A stretch of 23,393 bases of DNA from OMIS01 sp964443885 (GCA_964443885.1 CAYUES010000012.1:1-23393), one strand, 5' to 3'; shown: positions 14,805 through 23,020, counted from the first letter of the stretch. Numbers and translations: made by a program. Notes: generated by a model not told the origin, from the letters alone.

Positions 14805-14832
14805 ACTTGTACGACACAATGCATCAAATTGT

Positions 14833-15939
14833 ATGAAAAACATTATAATCTTGGTAAGTATAGGTTTTTGCATAACTATTGCTTTCTTGTGGAGTAGAAA
14901 CCTCTTGGTACTAAGACGATATTCTGTAGCTACCGATTACACTTCGGGACAAATACCTGCTCCTTTGTGGGGAAAAGCTAGTGATTCAACCAAAACTATT
15001 CATCCTGAAGTAACGACACTTGATCAAATTTTTACTGCCCCAACCCCAGTTACCAAAAGTGACTCAACCATTTCTCTCCTCGCCACTGGCGATGTGTTAC
15101 TGGCCCGCTCGATTAATCATAAAATGGTCCAGCTCAATGACTTTACGTGGCCATTTGTGAACACTGCCGAGTTCTTGAAAGCTGCTGATCTTGTTTTCAT
15201 TAATTTAGAAACGCCACTTATTACTGACTGCCCCACGAGAATCGACGGTATGTACTTTTGTGGCGACTTGCGCGGCATTGAAAGTCTGCAGTACGCTGGC
15301 ATTGATGTCGTCAATCTCGCCAATAATCATGCCTCAAATTTTGATGAAGCAGGGGTTGTGGAAACTGGCGAAGCTCTCAAGAATGCAAACTTTACTGTTT
15401 CTGGCTTGTCGGGCAGTAATGCTGGCTACACGACTGTCAAAGGCACACGCTTTGCATTCTTGGGCTACAACGAGGTGAACGAGCAGGCTGGGGTTACAAC
15501 AGCGCTGGATGAAGTTATTACAGCGGAGGTTGCTCAGGCACGTACTCAAGCTGATGTCGTTATCGTTCAGTTTCACTGGGGCAATGAGTACACCTATCAG
15601 CCTTCTGATAATCAACGCCGTTTAGCTCGCCTCGCCGTTGATGCAGGCGCAGACTTAATCATTGGCAATCACCCTCATTGGTTTCAACCAATTGAGTTCT
15701 ATAAAGACAAGTTAATTACCTACTCTCATGGCAACTTTGTGTTTGACCAGATGTGGTCCCGTGAGACTCGCCAGGGAATTGTTGGGGAGTATGTATTTGA
15801 AGATAAAAAACTAGTTGGGGTGACATACACACCAGTACTAATTGAAAACTATGGCCAACCCAAAATTATTAGTGATCAAGAAGGCACCAAGATGCTGGAA
15901 ACTCTCAAGACAGAAAGTTATACGTTGGAAAGTAAGTAA
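14833..15939 (+). CDS. CapA family protein (PGA_cap metallophosphatase-like), membrane anchored
   Basis: The 368-residue protein has an N-terminal anchor (about 3-22) and an extracytoplasmic CapA domain of the calcineurin-like phosphoesterase fold. Landmarks are GDVLL (86-90), NLETP (124-128), NNH (164-166), FHWG (247-250), GNHPHW (278-283) and HGNFVFDQ (299-306), with the metal-binding Asp, Asn and His residues intact. Family members take part in poly-gamma-glutamate capsule attachment, but many bacteria have them without a pgs operon, as here, so the substrate is unknown. The start at 14833 is chosen because an upstream TTG start at 14779 would add 18 codons containing the promoter-like TATACT and would displace the signal anchor. 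It converges on the small membrane gene with a 5-base gap. Confidence 0.88.
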   Translation: MKNIIILVSIGFCITIAFLWSRNLLVLRRYSVATDYTSGQIPAPLWGKASDSTKTIHPEVTTLDQIFTAPTPVTKSDSTISLLATGDVLLARSINHKMVQLNDFTWPFVNTAEFLKAADLVFINLETPLITDCPTRIDGMYFCGDLRGIESLQYAGIDVVNLANNHASNFDEAGVVETGEALKNANFTVSGLSGSNAGYTTVKGTRFAFLGYNEVNEQAGVTTALDEVITAEVAQARTQADVVIVQFHWGNEYTYQPSDNQRRLARLAVDAGADLIIGNHPHWFQPIEFYKDKLITYSHGNFVFDQMWSRETRQGIVGEYVFEDKKLVGVTYTPVLIENYGQPKIISDQEGTKMLETLKTESYTLESK

Positions 15940-15944
15940 AACAA

Positions 15945-16139
15945 CTATTTTTTGCCGGACATCTTAGAGATGGCCCACATAATCACTCTAATAATTGCGA
16001 ACCAAAGCACTCCGTTAACTAGGCCTGATACAAGCGCTTGTGATTGTGGAACTCCTTGATTGAAAGCTTGATTAGCAAAAGTCATGGCTGCAAAAAGTAC
16101 AGCTATAGATAGTGGAATTGAGATATTTTTATTTGGCAT
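15945..16139 (-). CDS. Small two-helix membrane protein
   Basis: This 64-residue protein has two hydrophobic segments (about 6-24 and 37-58), a short polar loop (NQGVPQSQ) and a basic C-terminal tail ending MSGKK. No family is recognised. The gene is supported by a textbook promoter: GTGACA, 17 bases, TATAAT, six bases, then ATG, which also fixes the start. It converges on the CapA-like gene with only five bases between the stops. The function is unknown. Confidence 0.7.
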   Translation of the reverse strand: MPNKNISIPLSIAVLFAAMTFANQAFNQGVPQSQALVSGLVNGVLWFAIIRVIMWAISKMSGKK

Positions 16140-16145
16140 ACCATA

Positions 16146-16174
16146 ATTATATTGTAGAAAGAACTACTTGTCAC
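16146..16174 (-). promoter_or_regulatory. Leaderless promoter GTGACA - 17 - TATAAT - 6 - ATG
   Basis: On the minus strand GTGACA (16174-16169, five of six matches to TTGACA) is exactly 17 bases before a perfect TATAAT (16151-16146), which is six bases before the ATG at 16139. This is the clearest promoter in the window, and it implies that transcription begins at the start codon. Confidence 0.8.
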
Positions 16175-16222
16175 AAGCAGTAGACTGATTTACCATACCC
16201 AAAGATAACTAGAAACAAAATC

Positions 16223-16819
16223 ATGAAAATTGTCGCACTCTTAGCCTTAATTGCCACTCTGGGAGTTTCACTGTTTGGAGACATTGGGGCGCAAGTTACC
16301 AATAACTCTGTAGCGATCGCGGTGATGATTCTACTGCTCGCCCTCTTTTCTGACTTGAAAGAGTTTAATTTTTGGGGGTTATCAGGCAAGAAAAAGGAAG
16401 AAATTGAAAAACTCGAAAAAACTACGATTATCAATGAAGAAAACGAATTGAAGCCTTCGCCATATAAACTGCGTAAAGCGACCAAAGAGGACTCGTTTGA
16501 ACAGATGGACTCACTTAAAGATAACTTTTTAGCACTTAGCTACGAGATCGAACGGTTACTGCGAATTATCGCTCGTTCAATTGCACGCAGTACCGAAGAA
16601 ACCGCCAACTTCACTCCCAGTGAAGTTCTAGAGTACCTTGAAGATCAAGAACTACTCACTCCAGAAGCCTGTGAAGCGATTGAAAGTATTCGCCAAGTTC
16701 GTGATTTGATTACTGAGAAACGCGAACGGATTGATGTTTCTACACTTGAGTCCATTTACCGCGTCACCCAAACCGTCTACACCCAACTGCGCAGTTGGCT
16801 TGACACTGCAACTAAGTAG
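16223..16819 (+). CDS. Membrane-anchored helical protein of unknown function (HEPN/DUF4145-like helical domain suspected)
   Basis: The 198-residue protein has two N-terminal membrane helices (about 3-18 and 29-43), a charged linker (KKKEEIEKLEK) and a helical cytoplasmic domain from about 90. That domain reads YEIERLLRIIARSI (107-120), LTPEACEAIESIRQVRDLI (145-163) and a final helix to 195. The order of a pairing helix, a loop with LTPE, then an IRQVRD helix recalls HEPN/DUF4145-like domains. The catalytic Arg-x4-6-His of active HEPN RNases is absent: the helix reads RDLITEKRERID. The family placement is inference only. A hairpin terminator follows the gene. Confidence 0.7.
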   Translation: MKIVALLALIATLGVSLFGDIGAQVTNNSVAIAVMILLLALFSDLKEFNFWGLSGKKKEEIEKLEKTTIINEENELKPSPYKLRKATKEDSFEQMDSLKDNFLALSYEIERLLRIIARSIARSTEETANFTPSEVLEYLEDQELLTPEACEAIESIRQVRDLITEKRERIDVSTLESIYRVTQTVYTQLRSWLDTATK

Positions 16820-16846
16820 CTTTCTTCCATAACTATTCCTTTAGAA

Positions 16847-16879
16847 CTCGAGCTATAGTCCTAGCTTGAGATTTATTTT
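16847..16879 (+). terminator. Hairpin terminator after the membrane-anchored helical protein gene
   Basis: CTCGAGCTA (16847-16855) pairs with TAGCTTGAG (16862-16870), nine pairs including one G-T, around a six-base loop. The T-rich tail ATTTATTTT follows. It lies 27 bases after the stop at 16819 and separates that gene from radC. Confidence 0.7.
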
Positions 16880-16923
16880 AGTTGTAGTTCTGCTTGTGCA
16901 AGGTTGATGAAAGTTTTGCAGCG

Positions 16924-16929
16924 TACAGT
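16924..16929 (+). promoter_or_regulatory. -10-like element TACAGT, 6 bases before radC
   Basis: TACAGT is followed by ACGAGC and the ATG at 16936, again the short-spacing arrangement. The -35 is not clear. Confidence 0.4.
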
Positions 16930-16935
16930 ACGAGC

Positions 16936-17322
16936 ATGACGACAAACACTGATGATGCACAACACGAAGTTTTGTTTTTGTCGTATGCAGAGCAGATTAG
17001 AAGTCTTGAGACCGAGCATGTTCTGGTGCTATTTTTAGATGAACGTATTGAGTTGATTGCACAAAAAAAAATGACTCAAGATCATGTATTTAAAACTGAG
17101 TTTTGCGCGCGAAATATTTTTGCTCCAGCACTGGTGCATCAAGCCAAACATATTGTGTTGATCCATAACCACCCTTCAGGTTCGGTTACTCCTAGCCCTA
17201 CCGATTACATTACAACTGTTATGCTTGCGCAGGCTGGCGCACTGTTACAAGTTACCGTTATTGATCACTTGATCGTAACTAAGAGCGCTCATTTTTCATT
17301 TCGGAAAGAAGGAATTCTATAA
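16936..17322 (+). CDS. radC: RadC/JAB1-MPN domain protein
   Basis: This protein of 128 residues from the chosen ATG consists almost only of the RadC MPN+ domain. The metal-binding motif is HNHPSGSVTPSPTDY: two histidines, Ser and Asp as in JAMM proteases and RadC. The upstream helix-hairpin-helix domain of full RadC is missing, as in short chromosomal or plasmid versions. RadC's role is unsettled; the link to DNA repair is old and disputed. The ATG at 16936 is preferred to a TTG 14 codons upstream because of the TACAGT site six bases before it and because the extension is not family-like. The last 34 bases overlap the 3' end of mutL on the other strand. Confidence 0.85.
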   Translation: MTTNTDDAQHEVLFLSYAEQIRSLETEHVLVLFLDERIELIAQKKMTQDHVFKTEFCARNIFAPALVHQAKHIVLIHNHPSGSVTPSPTDYITTVMLAQAGALLQVTVIDHLIVTKSAHFSFRKEGIL

Positions 17323-18989
17323 AACATCTTTGCTAAATCAGTAGCAGAAAGATGAATTAAAACTGGTCTGCCGTGCGGACAAGTGTACTTACTGGTTGTC
17401 GCTAATAATTTGCGCAGAATATTTTTACGCTCTTGTTGGGTGAGAACTTCGCCAGCTTTGATAGCCGTTCGGCAGGCAAGATACGCAATGGTTTTATGAC
17501 TTTGCAGATCAAGCTCAGTGACTGTTACTTCATTTTTAATGTCTTGAATAACTTCGAGTAAGAACTCCTCAATCCGTCGAGTCTGTAAAATTTTAGGAAC
17601 CTGTGTAAATGAAAATGAAGTTGCGGAACTACGTATAAACGCAAAACCTAATTTTTCAAAAACGTCTCTATTTTCTTCTAGTAGTTCTGATTCTAGAACA
17701 GGAAAACTCACTTTTACTTTTTTCGGCAGCGTGAACGTGACTGCTTGCTCTGATTGAAAAGCTTGCAAAAACTGTTCATATAAAATTCTCTCATGGGCAG
17801 CATGTTGATCGATTAGAATGACGCCTTGCTTCGTCTGTGCAAGTAAGTATAAGTTACTAATTTGTAAAACTGGTTCTGCCTCAAAGTACTCTTTAACGTT
17901 CCAAGCCTCAGTTGCATCACGCAAAATTTGGGCAGTGCCAACGTCCATTTTACTATCATTGAGTGTTAAAGCATCGAGCTCAGCAAACGTAAAAAGCAAG
18001 TTGGCCTTCTCTAAAGTTTGTTGAACAAGATTTGCTACAACTTCTAGCAATAATTCCTCTTCAGTAAAACGAACTTCCTTTTTTTGTGGATGCGTATTTA
18101 CGTCAATGTTTTCAGGATCGAGTTTGATAAATAAAATGTATGGAGGTTGTACAGCTGGCGGTAATAGTGTTTTGAAAGACCTTTTTATAACTGTAGTAAT
18201 TTTTTTACTAACGACTGGCCGATTGTTTACTAGCAAAAATTGTGACTGAGAAACTGTAGTCGCCGCTTGCGGGGTTCCAATAAACCCAGAAAGTTTATAG
18301 TCACTTACCTCAAGTTTAAAGGGTAAAAAATACTTTGAGAAGTTTTTTCCAAGTATTGCGGCAATACGTTTCTCGGTAGTATGTTGTGGAAGTAGATCAA
18401 AAATTAATTGATCATTGTGGTACAACTGAAAACCAATTGCTGGAAACGAAACTGCCAGCTGAGTAATACTTTCCAAAATTAATTGAAACTCGGTTTTTGT
18501 AGAACGCAAAAATTTTTTACGAGCGGGGACTGACTCAAATAATTTTTCAATTGTGATACTTGTTCCTACAGACATTCCAATCGGTGCCTGGGAAATAATT
18601 TTTCCACTTTCCACAACCAACTGTGAACCACGCGCAGCCTTTTTTGTCCTACTCTGAATACTCAAACGCGAAACTTGGGCCATACTATGAAGTGCCTCAC
18701 CACGGAAACCTAAAGACGAAGTAGCCCGTAGATCTTCCACTGTTTGAATCTTGCTCGTCGCGTGTGGTTCTACTGCTAACAACAGATCTGCAGCATCCAT
18801 ACCTATGCCATCATCAGTGACTGTAATCTTTTGTTTACCACCATCAGTTACTCTGATCAAAATATTTTTAGCTTGCGCATCAAGTGCATTTTCAAGCAAC
18901 TCTTTAACAATCGATACTGGGCGTTCGACAACTTGACCAGCTGCGATTTGAGCAATAACATGTGGTGGTAAACGTTTAATAACTGGCAC
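17289..18989 (-). CDS. mutL: DNA mismatch repair protein MutL (endonuclease type)
   Basis: MutL links mismatch recognition by MutS to strand removal. The 566-residue protein has the N-terminal GHKL ATPase with ELLENALDA (30-38, Glu30), DDGIGM (59-64), ATSKI (77-81) and GFRGEAL (94-100), and NTHPQKKEVRF (298-308). The C-terminal domain holds the nicking-endonuclease motif DQHAAHERILYE (394-405), ACRTAI (505-510), CPHGRP (537-542) and FYR (556-558). All metal-site motifs are present, so it should nick DNA itself, as in bacteria without MutH/Dam. It starts with GTG six bases after the mutS stop. Its end overlaps radC by 34 bases on the opposite strand and stops with TGA. Confidence 0.97.
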   Translation of the reverse strand: MPVIKRLPPHVIAQIAAGQVVERPVSIVKELLENALDAQAKNILIRVTDGGKQKITVTDDGIGMDAADLLLAVEPHATSKIQTVEDLRATSSLGFRGEALHSMAQVSRLSIQSRTKKAARGSQLVVESGKIISQAPIGMSVGTSITIEKLFESVPARKKFLRSTKTEFQLILESITQLAVSFPAIGFQLYHNDQLIFDLLPQHTTEKRIAAILGKNFSKYFLPFKLEVSDYKLSGFIGTPQAATTVSQSQFLLVNNRPVVSKKITTVIKRSFKTLLPPAVQPPYILFIKLDPENIDVNTHPQKKEVRFTEEELLLEVVANLVQQTLEKANLLFTFAELDALTLNDSKMDVGTAQILRDATEAWNVKEYFEAEPVLQISNLYLLAQTKQGVILIDQHAAHERILYEQFLQAFQSEQAVTFTLPKKVKVSFPVLESELLEENRDVFEKLGFAFIRSSATSFSFTQVPKILQTRRIEEFLLEVIQDIKNEVTVTELDLQSHKTIAYLACRTAIKAGEVLTQQERKNILRKLLATTSKYTCPHGRPVLIHLSATDLAKMFYRIPSFRNEK

Positions 18990-18995
18990 AGTACT

Positions 18996-21638
18996 TTATT
19001 TATTTTTAGAGTTCTTTAGTATTTTTTGTAGTTGATCTAAGACTATTAATGCGTCAACGGGAGTAGTTGTACTAAGATCAATTGAAGAAAGTTTCTCTAC
19101 AACTTCAGCAGCAATCGTTTCTTTTCTTGTGTTATTTTTCTGGTGAGCAACTCGTTTGGAGCTTAGAATTGAGGCTGGAGTTGACGTAGAACTTCTTTGA
19201 CTATTTGATTCAAGTACAGCCAATAAATTCTGTGCATTGTCTAAAATTTCTTGTGGCAGTCCTGCCAACTTAGCTACCGCAATACCAAAACTATGCGGCG
19301 CCGCTCCTTTCGCAACAGTATATAAAAATACTGGCACATCCTCATGTTCTTCTACTAATACTTGATAGTTCTGAATATGGGTGGGGTATGTATCAGCCAA
19401 TTCCTGCAGTTCATGATAGTGCGTCGCAAACAAAACTTTAGGCTGAGTACTTGGATGGGTTACTAAGTACTCAGCAATTGCCCAGGCAATACTAATCCCG
19501 TCGTAGGTACTAGTACCGCGACCAATTTCGTCCATAATCACCAAACTTTTATTGGTTGCCTGATTTAAGATCGTAGCAGCCTCAACCATCTCCACCATAA
19601 ACGTCGACAAGCCACGACTGATATTATCAGCTGCACCACTTCTAACAAATATCCTATCAACGATTGGAATCGTTGCTGCTGTAGCTGGAATAAAACTCCC
19701 AGCTTGTGCGAGCAGTACTAAAATTGCCACCTGTCGCATGTACACGGACTTTCCAGCCATGTTCGGGCCAGTAATTACCAGCAGCTGATGTTCAGCTTGG
19801 TTGAGTAACGTATCATTTGGGACAAAGTTTTCATGAAGTTTTTGCTCTAAAACTGGATGCTTACCTTCGAGTATCGAGAGCGTACCTTCTTCAATGATAG
19901 TCGGCCGACAGTACCGTCGCTCAAGCGCAATCTGCGCAAAGCCACATAAAACATCAAGTTCCGCAATACTTTGAGCAACCTGCTTGATAGCAGTAATTTC
20001 TTGTAAAAGCGTCGTTTCGAGTTCTACAAAAATTTCTCGTTCCAGCTCTGCAATTCGTTCCTCGGCACTGAGTATCTTCTCTTCATAGTTCTTTAGTTCA
20101 GGGGTAATGAACCGCTCTGCATTTACCAAAGTTTGCTTGCGAATATAGTTGCTAGGTATTGATCCTAACTGTGATTGGCTTACTTCAATGTAGTATCCAA
20201 ATACCGAATTGAATCGACACTTTAATGTCGTAATTCCCGTCCGTTCTTTTTCTGATTTTTCAAAGGTTGCAATCCACGACTTTCCATCTTCCTGAACTTG
20301 CCGTAGCTGATCTAGCTCAGAGTTAACGCCAGCCTGTATACACCTAACTACTTCACCAGTGGCGGTGACTTCTTCAGTAATTGTTTTTTCAATGTAGGCA
20401 ATCAGTTTTTGGATACTGCGCAGTGGGAGCGACTTCCAGTTATGAAACAGCTGTAGTTTCTGAGTACTTATCTGTGGGTACAGCCTCGTGAAAATTTGTA
20501 GACACTGGTGTATATTCAAAATACTTGCGATCGAACCAACTCCAAGTGCCAACTTCGAGATAAGCCGTTCTAAGTCAAGAACTTGCGCTAGCTCGGTTTG
20601 TAACAAGAGTCGAGTCTCACTATCATGATATAACCATTCGATAACATCGTAGCGATCTTCAATTATTTTTTTGTTTTTTTGTGGATGCAAAACCCATGAT
20701 CGCAGTAGTCTTCCTCCCATAGCAGTCTGTGTCTTATCAACTGCTGCCAACAACGAGCCATCCGATGAGTTATCTTGCAGTGTGGAAAATATTTCTAAGT
20801 TTGCAACAGTGGCGGGATCAAAAAGCACGTAGTCTTCAGGCACAAAAACTTTTGGTTTATTGAGATGTGTGACTTTGCTCTGTTGAGTGTGATCAATATA
20901 GGCAATCAGGACAGCTGCAGCTGTGGTTGCTTCTTTCAAATGAGTAATTCCGAACGAACCGACCGAAGCAACCAAAAAATGTTCAGCCACTTTTTGCGCA
21001 CTTTGAGGAACGATACTTTCCCAATCTGAGAAATAACTTACTGTCGGCTGGTAGTACGCAGTAAGTAAACCGAGTTGCTCAGGTGAGTTATAGGTAGATT
21101 CACTAACTACACACTCACTGGGTGAAAAACGCAAAAGATGGGCACCCAACTCTTCATGTACCTGCGACGTGCGCTCAAACTCAGTAACAAAAAAATCACC
21201 CGTTAAGACATCTGCCCACGCAACTCCAATCATTCTTTTTGTAATCTGAATACTCATCAAGTAGTTGTGCTTTTTCTGTTCTAATGAGCGATCATCTACA
21301 ACTGTGCCAGGAGTAATAATTCGCACAACTTTACGATCAACAATTCCTTTTGAGTCTGGCTCACTCACTTGTTCACAAATAGCTATTTTTTTGCCTGCTC
21401 GCAGTAGTTTTGCAATGTACGTATCGGCTGAGTGAAACGGCACTCCTGCCATCGGAATGTCACCATCTTTGCCGCGCGGCCGCCGGGTGAGTGTAATACC
21501 TAGTATCTTGGCACCCTCCAAAGCATCTTCTAGAAACAACTCATAAAAATCGCCCAACCTAAAAAACAACATACAATCAGCGTACTGCTGTCGGATATGT
21601 ATATACTGTTGCATCATTGGAGTTGAAAACTCACGCAT
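18996..21638 (-). CDS. mutS: DNA mismatch repair protein MutS
   Basis: MutS binds mismatches and small loops in DNA and recruits MutL. The 880-residue protein is full length. The mismatch-binding motif GDFYELF (29-35) has Phe31 and Glu33. The core and clamp regions follow to about 580. The ATPase domain has Walker A GPNMAGKS (624-631), the ST loop SRGLSTFMVEM (674-684), Walker B and D-loop DEIGRGTS (703-710) and FATHYHEL (737-744). This is the MutS1 type, not MutS2, because of the N-terminal domain and the absence of Smr. It begins 14 bases after msrA and is followed six bases later by mutL, so all three share a transcript. There is no evident Shine-Dalgarno sequence. Confidence 0.98.
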   Translation of the reverse strand: MREFSTPMMQQYIHIRQQYADCMLFFRLGDFYELFLEDALEGAKILGITLTRRPRGKDGDIPMAGVPFHSADTYIAKLLRAGKKIAICEQVSEPDSKGIVDRKVVRIITPGTVVDDRSLEQKKHNYLMSIQITKRMIGVAWADVLTGDFFVTEFERTSQVHEELGAHLLRFSPSECVVSESTYNSPEQLGLLTAYYQPTVSYFSDWESIVPQSAQKVAEHFLVASVGSFGITHLKEATTAAAVLIAYIDHTQQSKVTHLNKPKVFVPEDYVLFDPATVANLEIFSTLQDNSSDGSLLAAVDKTQTAMGGRLLRSWVLHPQKNKKIIEDRYDVIEWLYHDSETRLLLQTELAQVLDLERLISKLALGVGSIASILNIHQCLQIFTRLYPQISTQKLQLFHNWKSLPLRSIQKLIAYIEKTITEEVTATGEVVRCIQAGVNSELDQLRQVQEDGKSWIATFEKSEKERTGITTLKCRFNSVFGYYIEVSQSQLGSIPSNYIRKQTLVNAERFITPELKNYEEKILSAEERIAELEREIFVELETTLLQEITAIKQVAQSIAELDVLCGFAQIALERRYCRPTIIEEGTLSILEGKHPVLEQKLHENFVPNDTLLNQAEHQLLVITGPNMAGKSVYMRQVAILVLLAQAGSFIPATAATIPIVDRIFVRSGAADNISRGLSTFMVEMVEAATILNQATNKSLVIMDEIGRGTSTYDGISIAWAIAEYLVTHPSTQPKVLFATHYHELQELADTYPTHIQNYQVLVEEHEDVPVFLYTVAKGAAPHSFGIAVAKLAGLPQEILDNAQNLLAVLESNSQRSSTSTPASILSSKRVAHQKNNTRKETIAAEVVEKLSSIDLSTTTPVDALIVLDQLQKILKNSKNK

Positions 21639-21652
21639 AGGTCTTTCAGAAG

Positions 21653-22192
21653 TTATTTTTCTGGCTGATTTTTCCAGAGCTTCTCTAAGTACGGTTGGCG
21701 ACCAGAGCCGTACCGATAGAACTTATAGTGTTCAGGTTCTTTAGTATAGTAGGCTTGATGATACTCCTCGGCTGGGTAAAACTCTGAGGCAGGCAAAATC
21801 TCAGTTACGATTGGACCAGGATAAATACCACTCGCATTCATTTTTTCTTTTGAAGCTATGGCTATTTTTTGCTGCTCAGCATCATGATAGAAAATAGCAG
21901 TGCGGTAGGATGAACCACGATCAGCAAACTGACCACCGGGGTCGGTTGGATCGATCTGCCGCCAAAATATATCTACAAGCTCTGAGTAAGGAATTACATC
22001 TTGATCAAAGGTAACTTGAATTGCCTCATAGTGACCAGTTGTATCACTACAAACTTCTTCATAGGTAGGGTTTTTTGTTGTCCCACCAGTATAGCCAACA
22101 ACTGCTTCGATTACGCCCGTAGTAGCTCTAAATGCGGGATCTAAACACCAGAAACAGCCGCCAGCAAATGTTGCTTTTTGTAGGTTTGCCAT
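21653..22192 (-). CDS. msrA: Peptide methionine sulfoxide reductase MsrA
   Basis: This enzyme repairs oxidised proteins by reducing methionine-S-sulfoxide. The 179-residue protein carries GGCFWCLDPAF with catalytic Cys13, then VVGYTGG, YEEVCSDTTGHYEAIQVTFD and YHQAYY, all typical of MsrA. The second cysteine in CFWC (Cys16) is found in many MsrA proteins. There is no C-terminal MsrB fusion. A GAGGAG Shine-Dalgarno-like sequence sits directly against the ATG at 22192, an unusually short spacing. It lies between the FkbM gene (34-base gap) and mutS (14-base gap), pairing protein and DNA damage repair in one operon. Confidence 0.95.
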   Translation of the reverse strand: MANLQKATFAGGCFWCLDPAFRATTGVIEAVVGYTGGTTKNPTYEEVCSDTTGHYEAIQVTFDQDVIPYSELVDIFWRQIDPTDPGGQFADRGSSYRTAIFYHDAEQQKIAIASKEKMNASGIYPGPIVTEILPASEFYPAEEYHQAYYTKEPEHYKFYRYGSGRQPYLEKLWKNQPEK

Positions 22193-22226
22193 CTCCTCAT
22201 CGTACCGATTTACTCGAAAAAAACAA

Positions 22227-22928
22227 CTACTGCTCTCTGCGAAAAATAAGTGTATTGACCGTCCGTGCTACCAGCGCATAGCCATGCTGCGCCAAAAATT
22301 GGAGTATCTCAACTGTAGCTAGCGCATAAATCGGCTGGTTACTTAAGTACTCAACAGCAATAATCATAGGTTGTGTTTTTTCCCAGTTAATTGAGTTCAA
22401 AACTTTGAGTTCAAGGCCTTCAACATCAATGTTGAGTAGATCAATCTGAGTCTTTTTGGGTAGCCACTTTTCTAAGATTTTTTGTAGTGGTTGGACAGGT
22501 ACTTTTTTTTCTCTAACGAGAACCGACTGGCCTGTTGCAATAACTCTCTGAGCTACAGCTGCGTCCAACGTATTAAGAGCAGTTTCAGCAAACTCAAAGT
22601 AGGTACAACTACCTTCGTTTTCATCTACACCCAGTTCCAAGTTTATATCACGCGGACGAGCCATCTCGAAAGCAGACATTCCGCCTGGAATCGGGTCAAT
22701 ATTTATACCATGCCAGCCCTTTTGATACAGCAAAAAAGTATTAGAAAATCGATACGGATGATGAGCTCCTACGTCTATATATATTCCTTTTTCTTTGCTC
22801 TCCAAAAGTTTTGCTATCAGTATGTCTTCACCTTCTTGAGCGTAACTTTTTGTTTGATATAAAAAAGGCAAATTACAGATAACTGCCACAGTATGTTTAA
22901 GATCTCGTAAAGTAGTGTTTCTCCACAT
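22227..22928 (-). CDS. FkbM family methyltransferase
   Basis: This predicted SAM-dependent O-methyltransferase has 233 residues and is of the FkbM type, common among surface glycan genes. The SAM-binding motif I is YIDVGAHHP (50-58), followed by FSNTFLLYQKGWHG and the acidic NIDPIPG (76-82). The FkbM hallmark LLNIDVEGLELKVL lies at 164-177. There is no signal peptide or membrane anchor. It is the first gene of the run with msrA, mutS and mutL, which is a functional mismatch and may only reflect compact packing. The methylated substrate is unknown. Confidence 0.9.
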   Translation of the reverse strand: MWRNTTLRDLKHTVAVICNLPFLYQTKSYAQEGEDILIAKLLESKEKGIYIDVGAHHPYRFSNTFLLYQKGWHGINIDPIPGGMSAFEMARPRDINLELGVDENEGSCTYFEFAETALNTLDAAVAQRVIATGQSVLVREKKVPVQPLQKILEKWLPKKTQIDLLNIDVEGLELKVLNSINWEKTQPMIIAVEYLSNQPIYALATVEILQFLAQHGYALVARTVNTLIFRREQ

Positions 22929-22937
22929 ACAGCCGAA

Positions 22938-22943
22938 ATACTA
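22938..22943 (-). promoter_or_regulatory. -10-like element TAGTAT, 9 bases before the FkbM-msrA-mutS-mutL run
   Basis: On the minus strand TAGTAT is nine bases before the ATG at 22928, predicting a leader of only a few bases. It lies in the 92-base divergent spacer to the hydrolase gene. Confidence 0.35.
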
Positions 22944-23006
22944 CACTAAAAAATAAATTTATACAGATAGAAACCACTACTTGCAGATTTTTTCTAAAAA
23001 CTACTA

Positions 23007-23012
23007 TACAAT
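23007..23012 (+). promoter_or_regulatory. -10-like element TACAAT, 8 bases before the hydrolase gene
   Basis: TACAAT is eight bases before the ATG at 23021. A TTGCAG lies 20 bases further upstream, a loose -35 candidate. With the minus-strand TAGTAT it makes the spacer a divergent promoter region. Confidence 0.4.
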
Positions 23013-23020
23013 GTACAGTA

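Noticed and set aside
16921..16932. Possible LexA-type operator because GTAC pairs (GTACAGTAC) occur here and similar AGTAC words occur in other spacers
   Set aside because: Spacing and sequence do not match a known LexA box, the words overlap -10-like hexamers, and no consistent palindrome is shared between sites.
7748..17291. Recoding of TGA as glycine or tryptophan, as in some CPR groups
   Set aside because: TGA ends GT87, ung and mutL at the expected family lengths, and long genes such as mutS are read without in-frame TGA.
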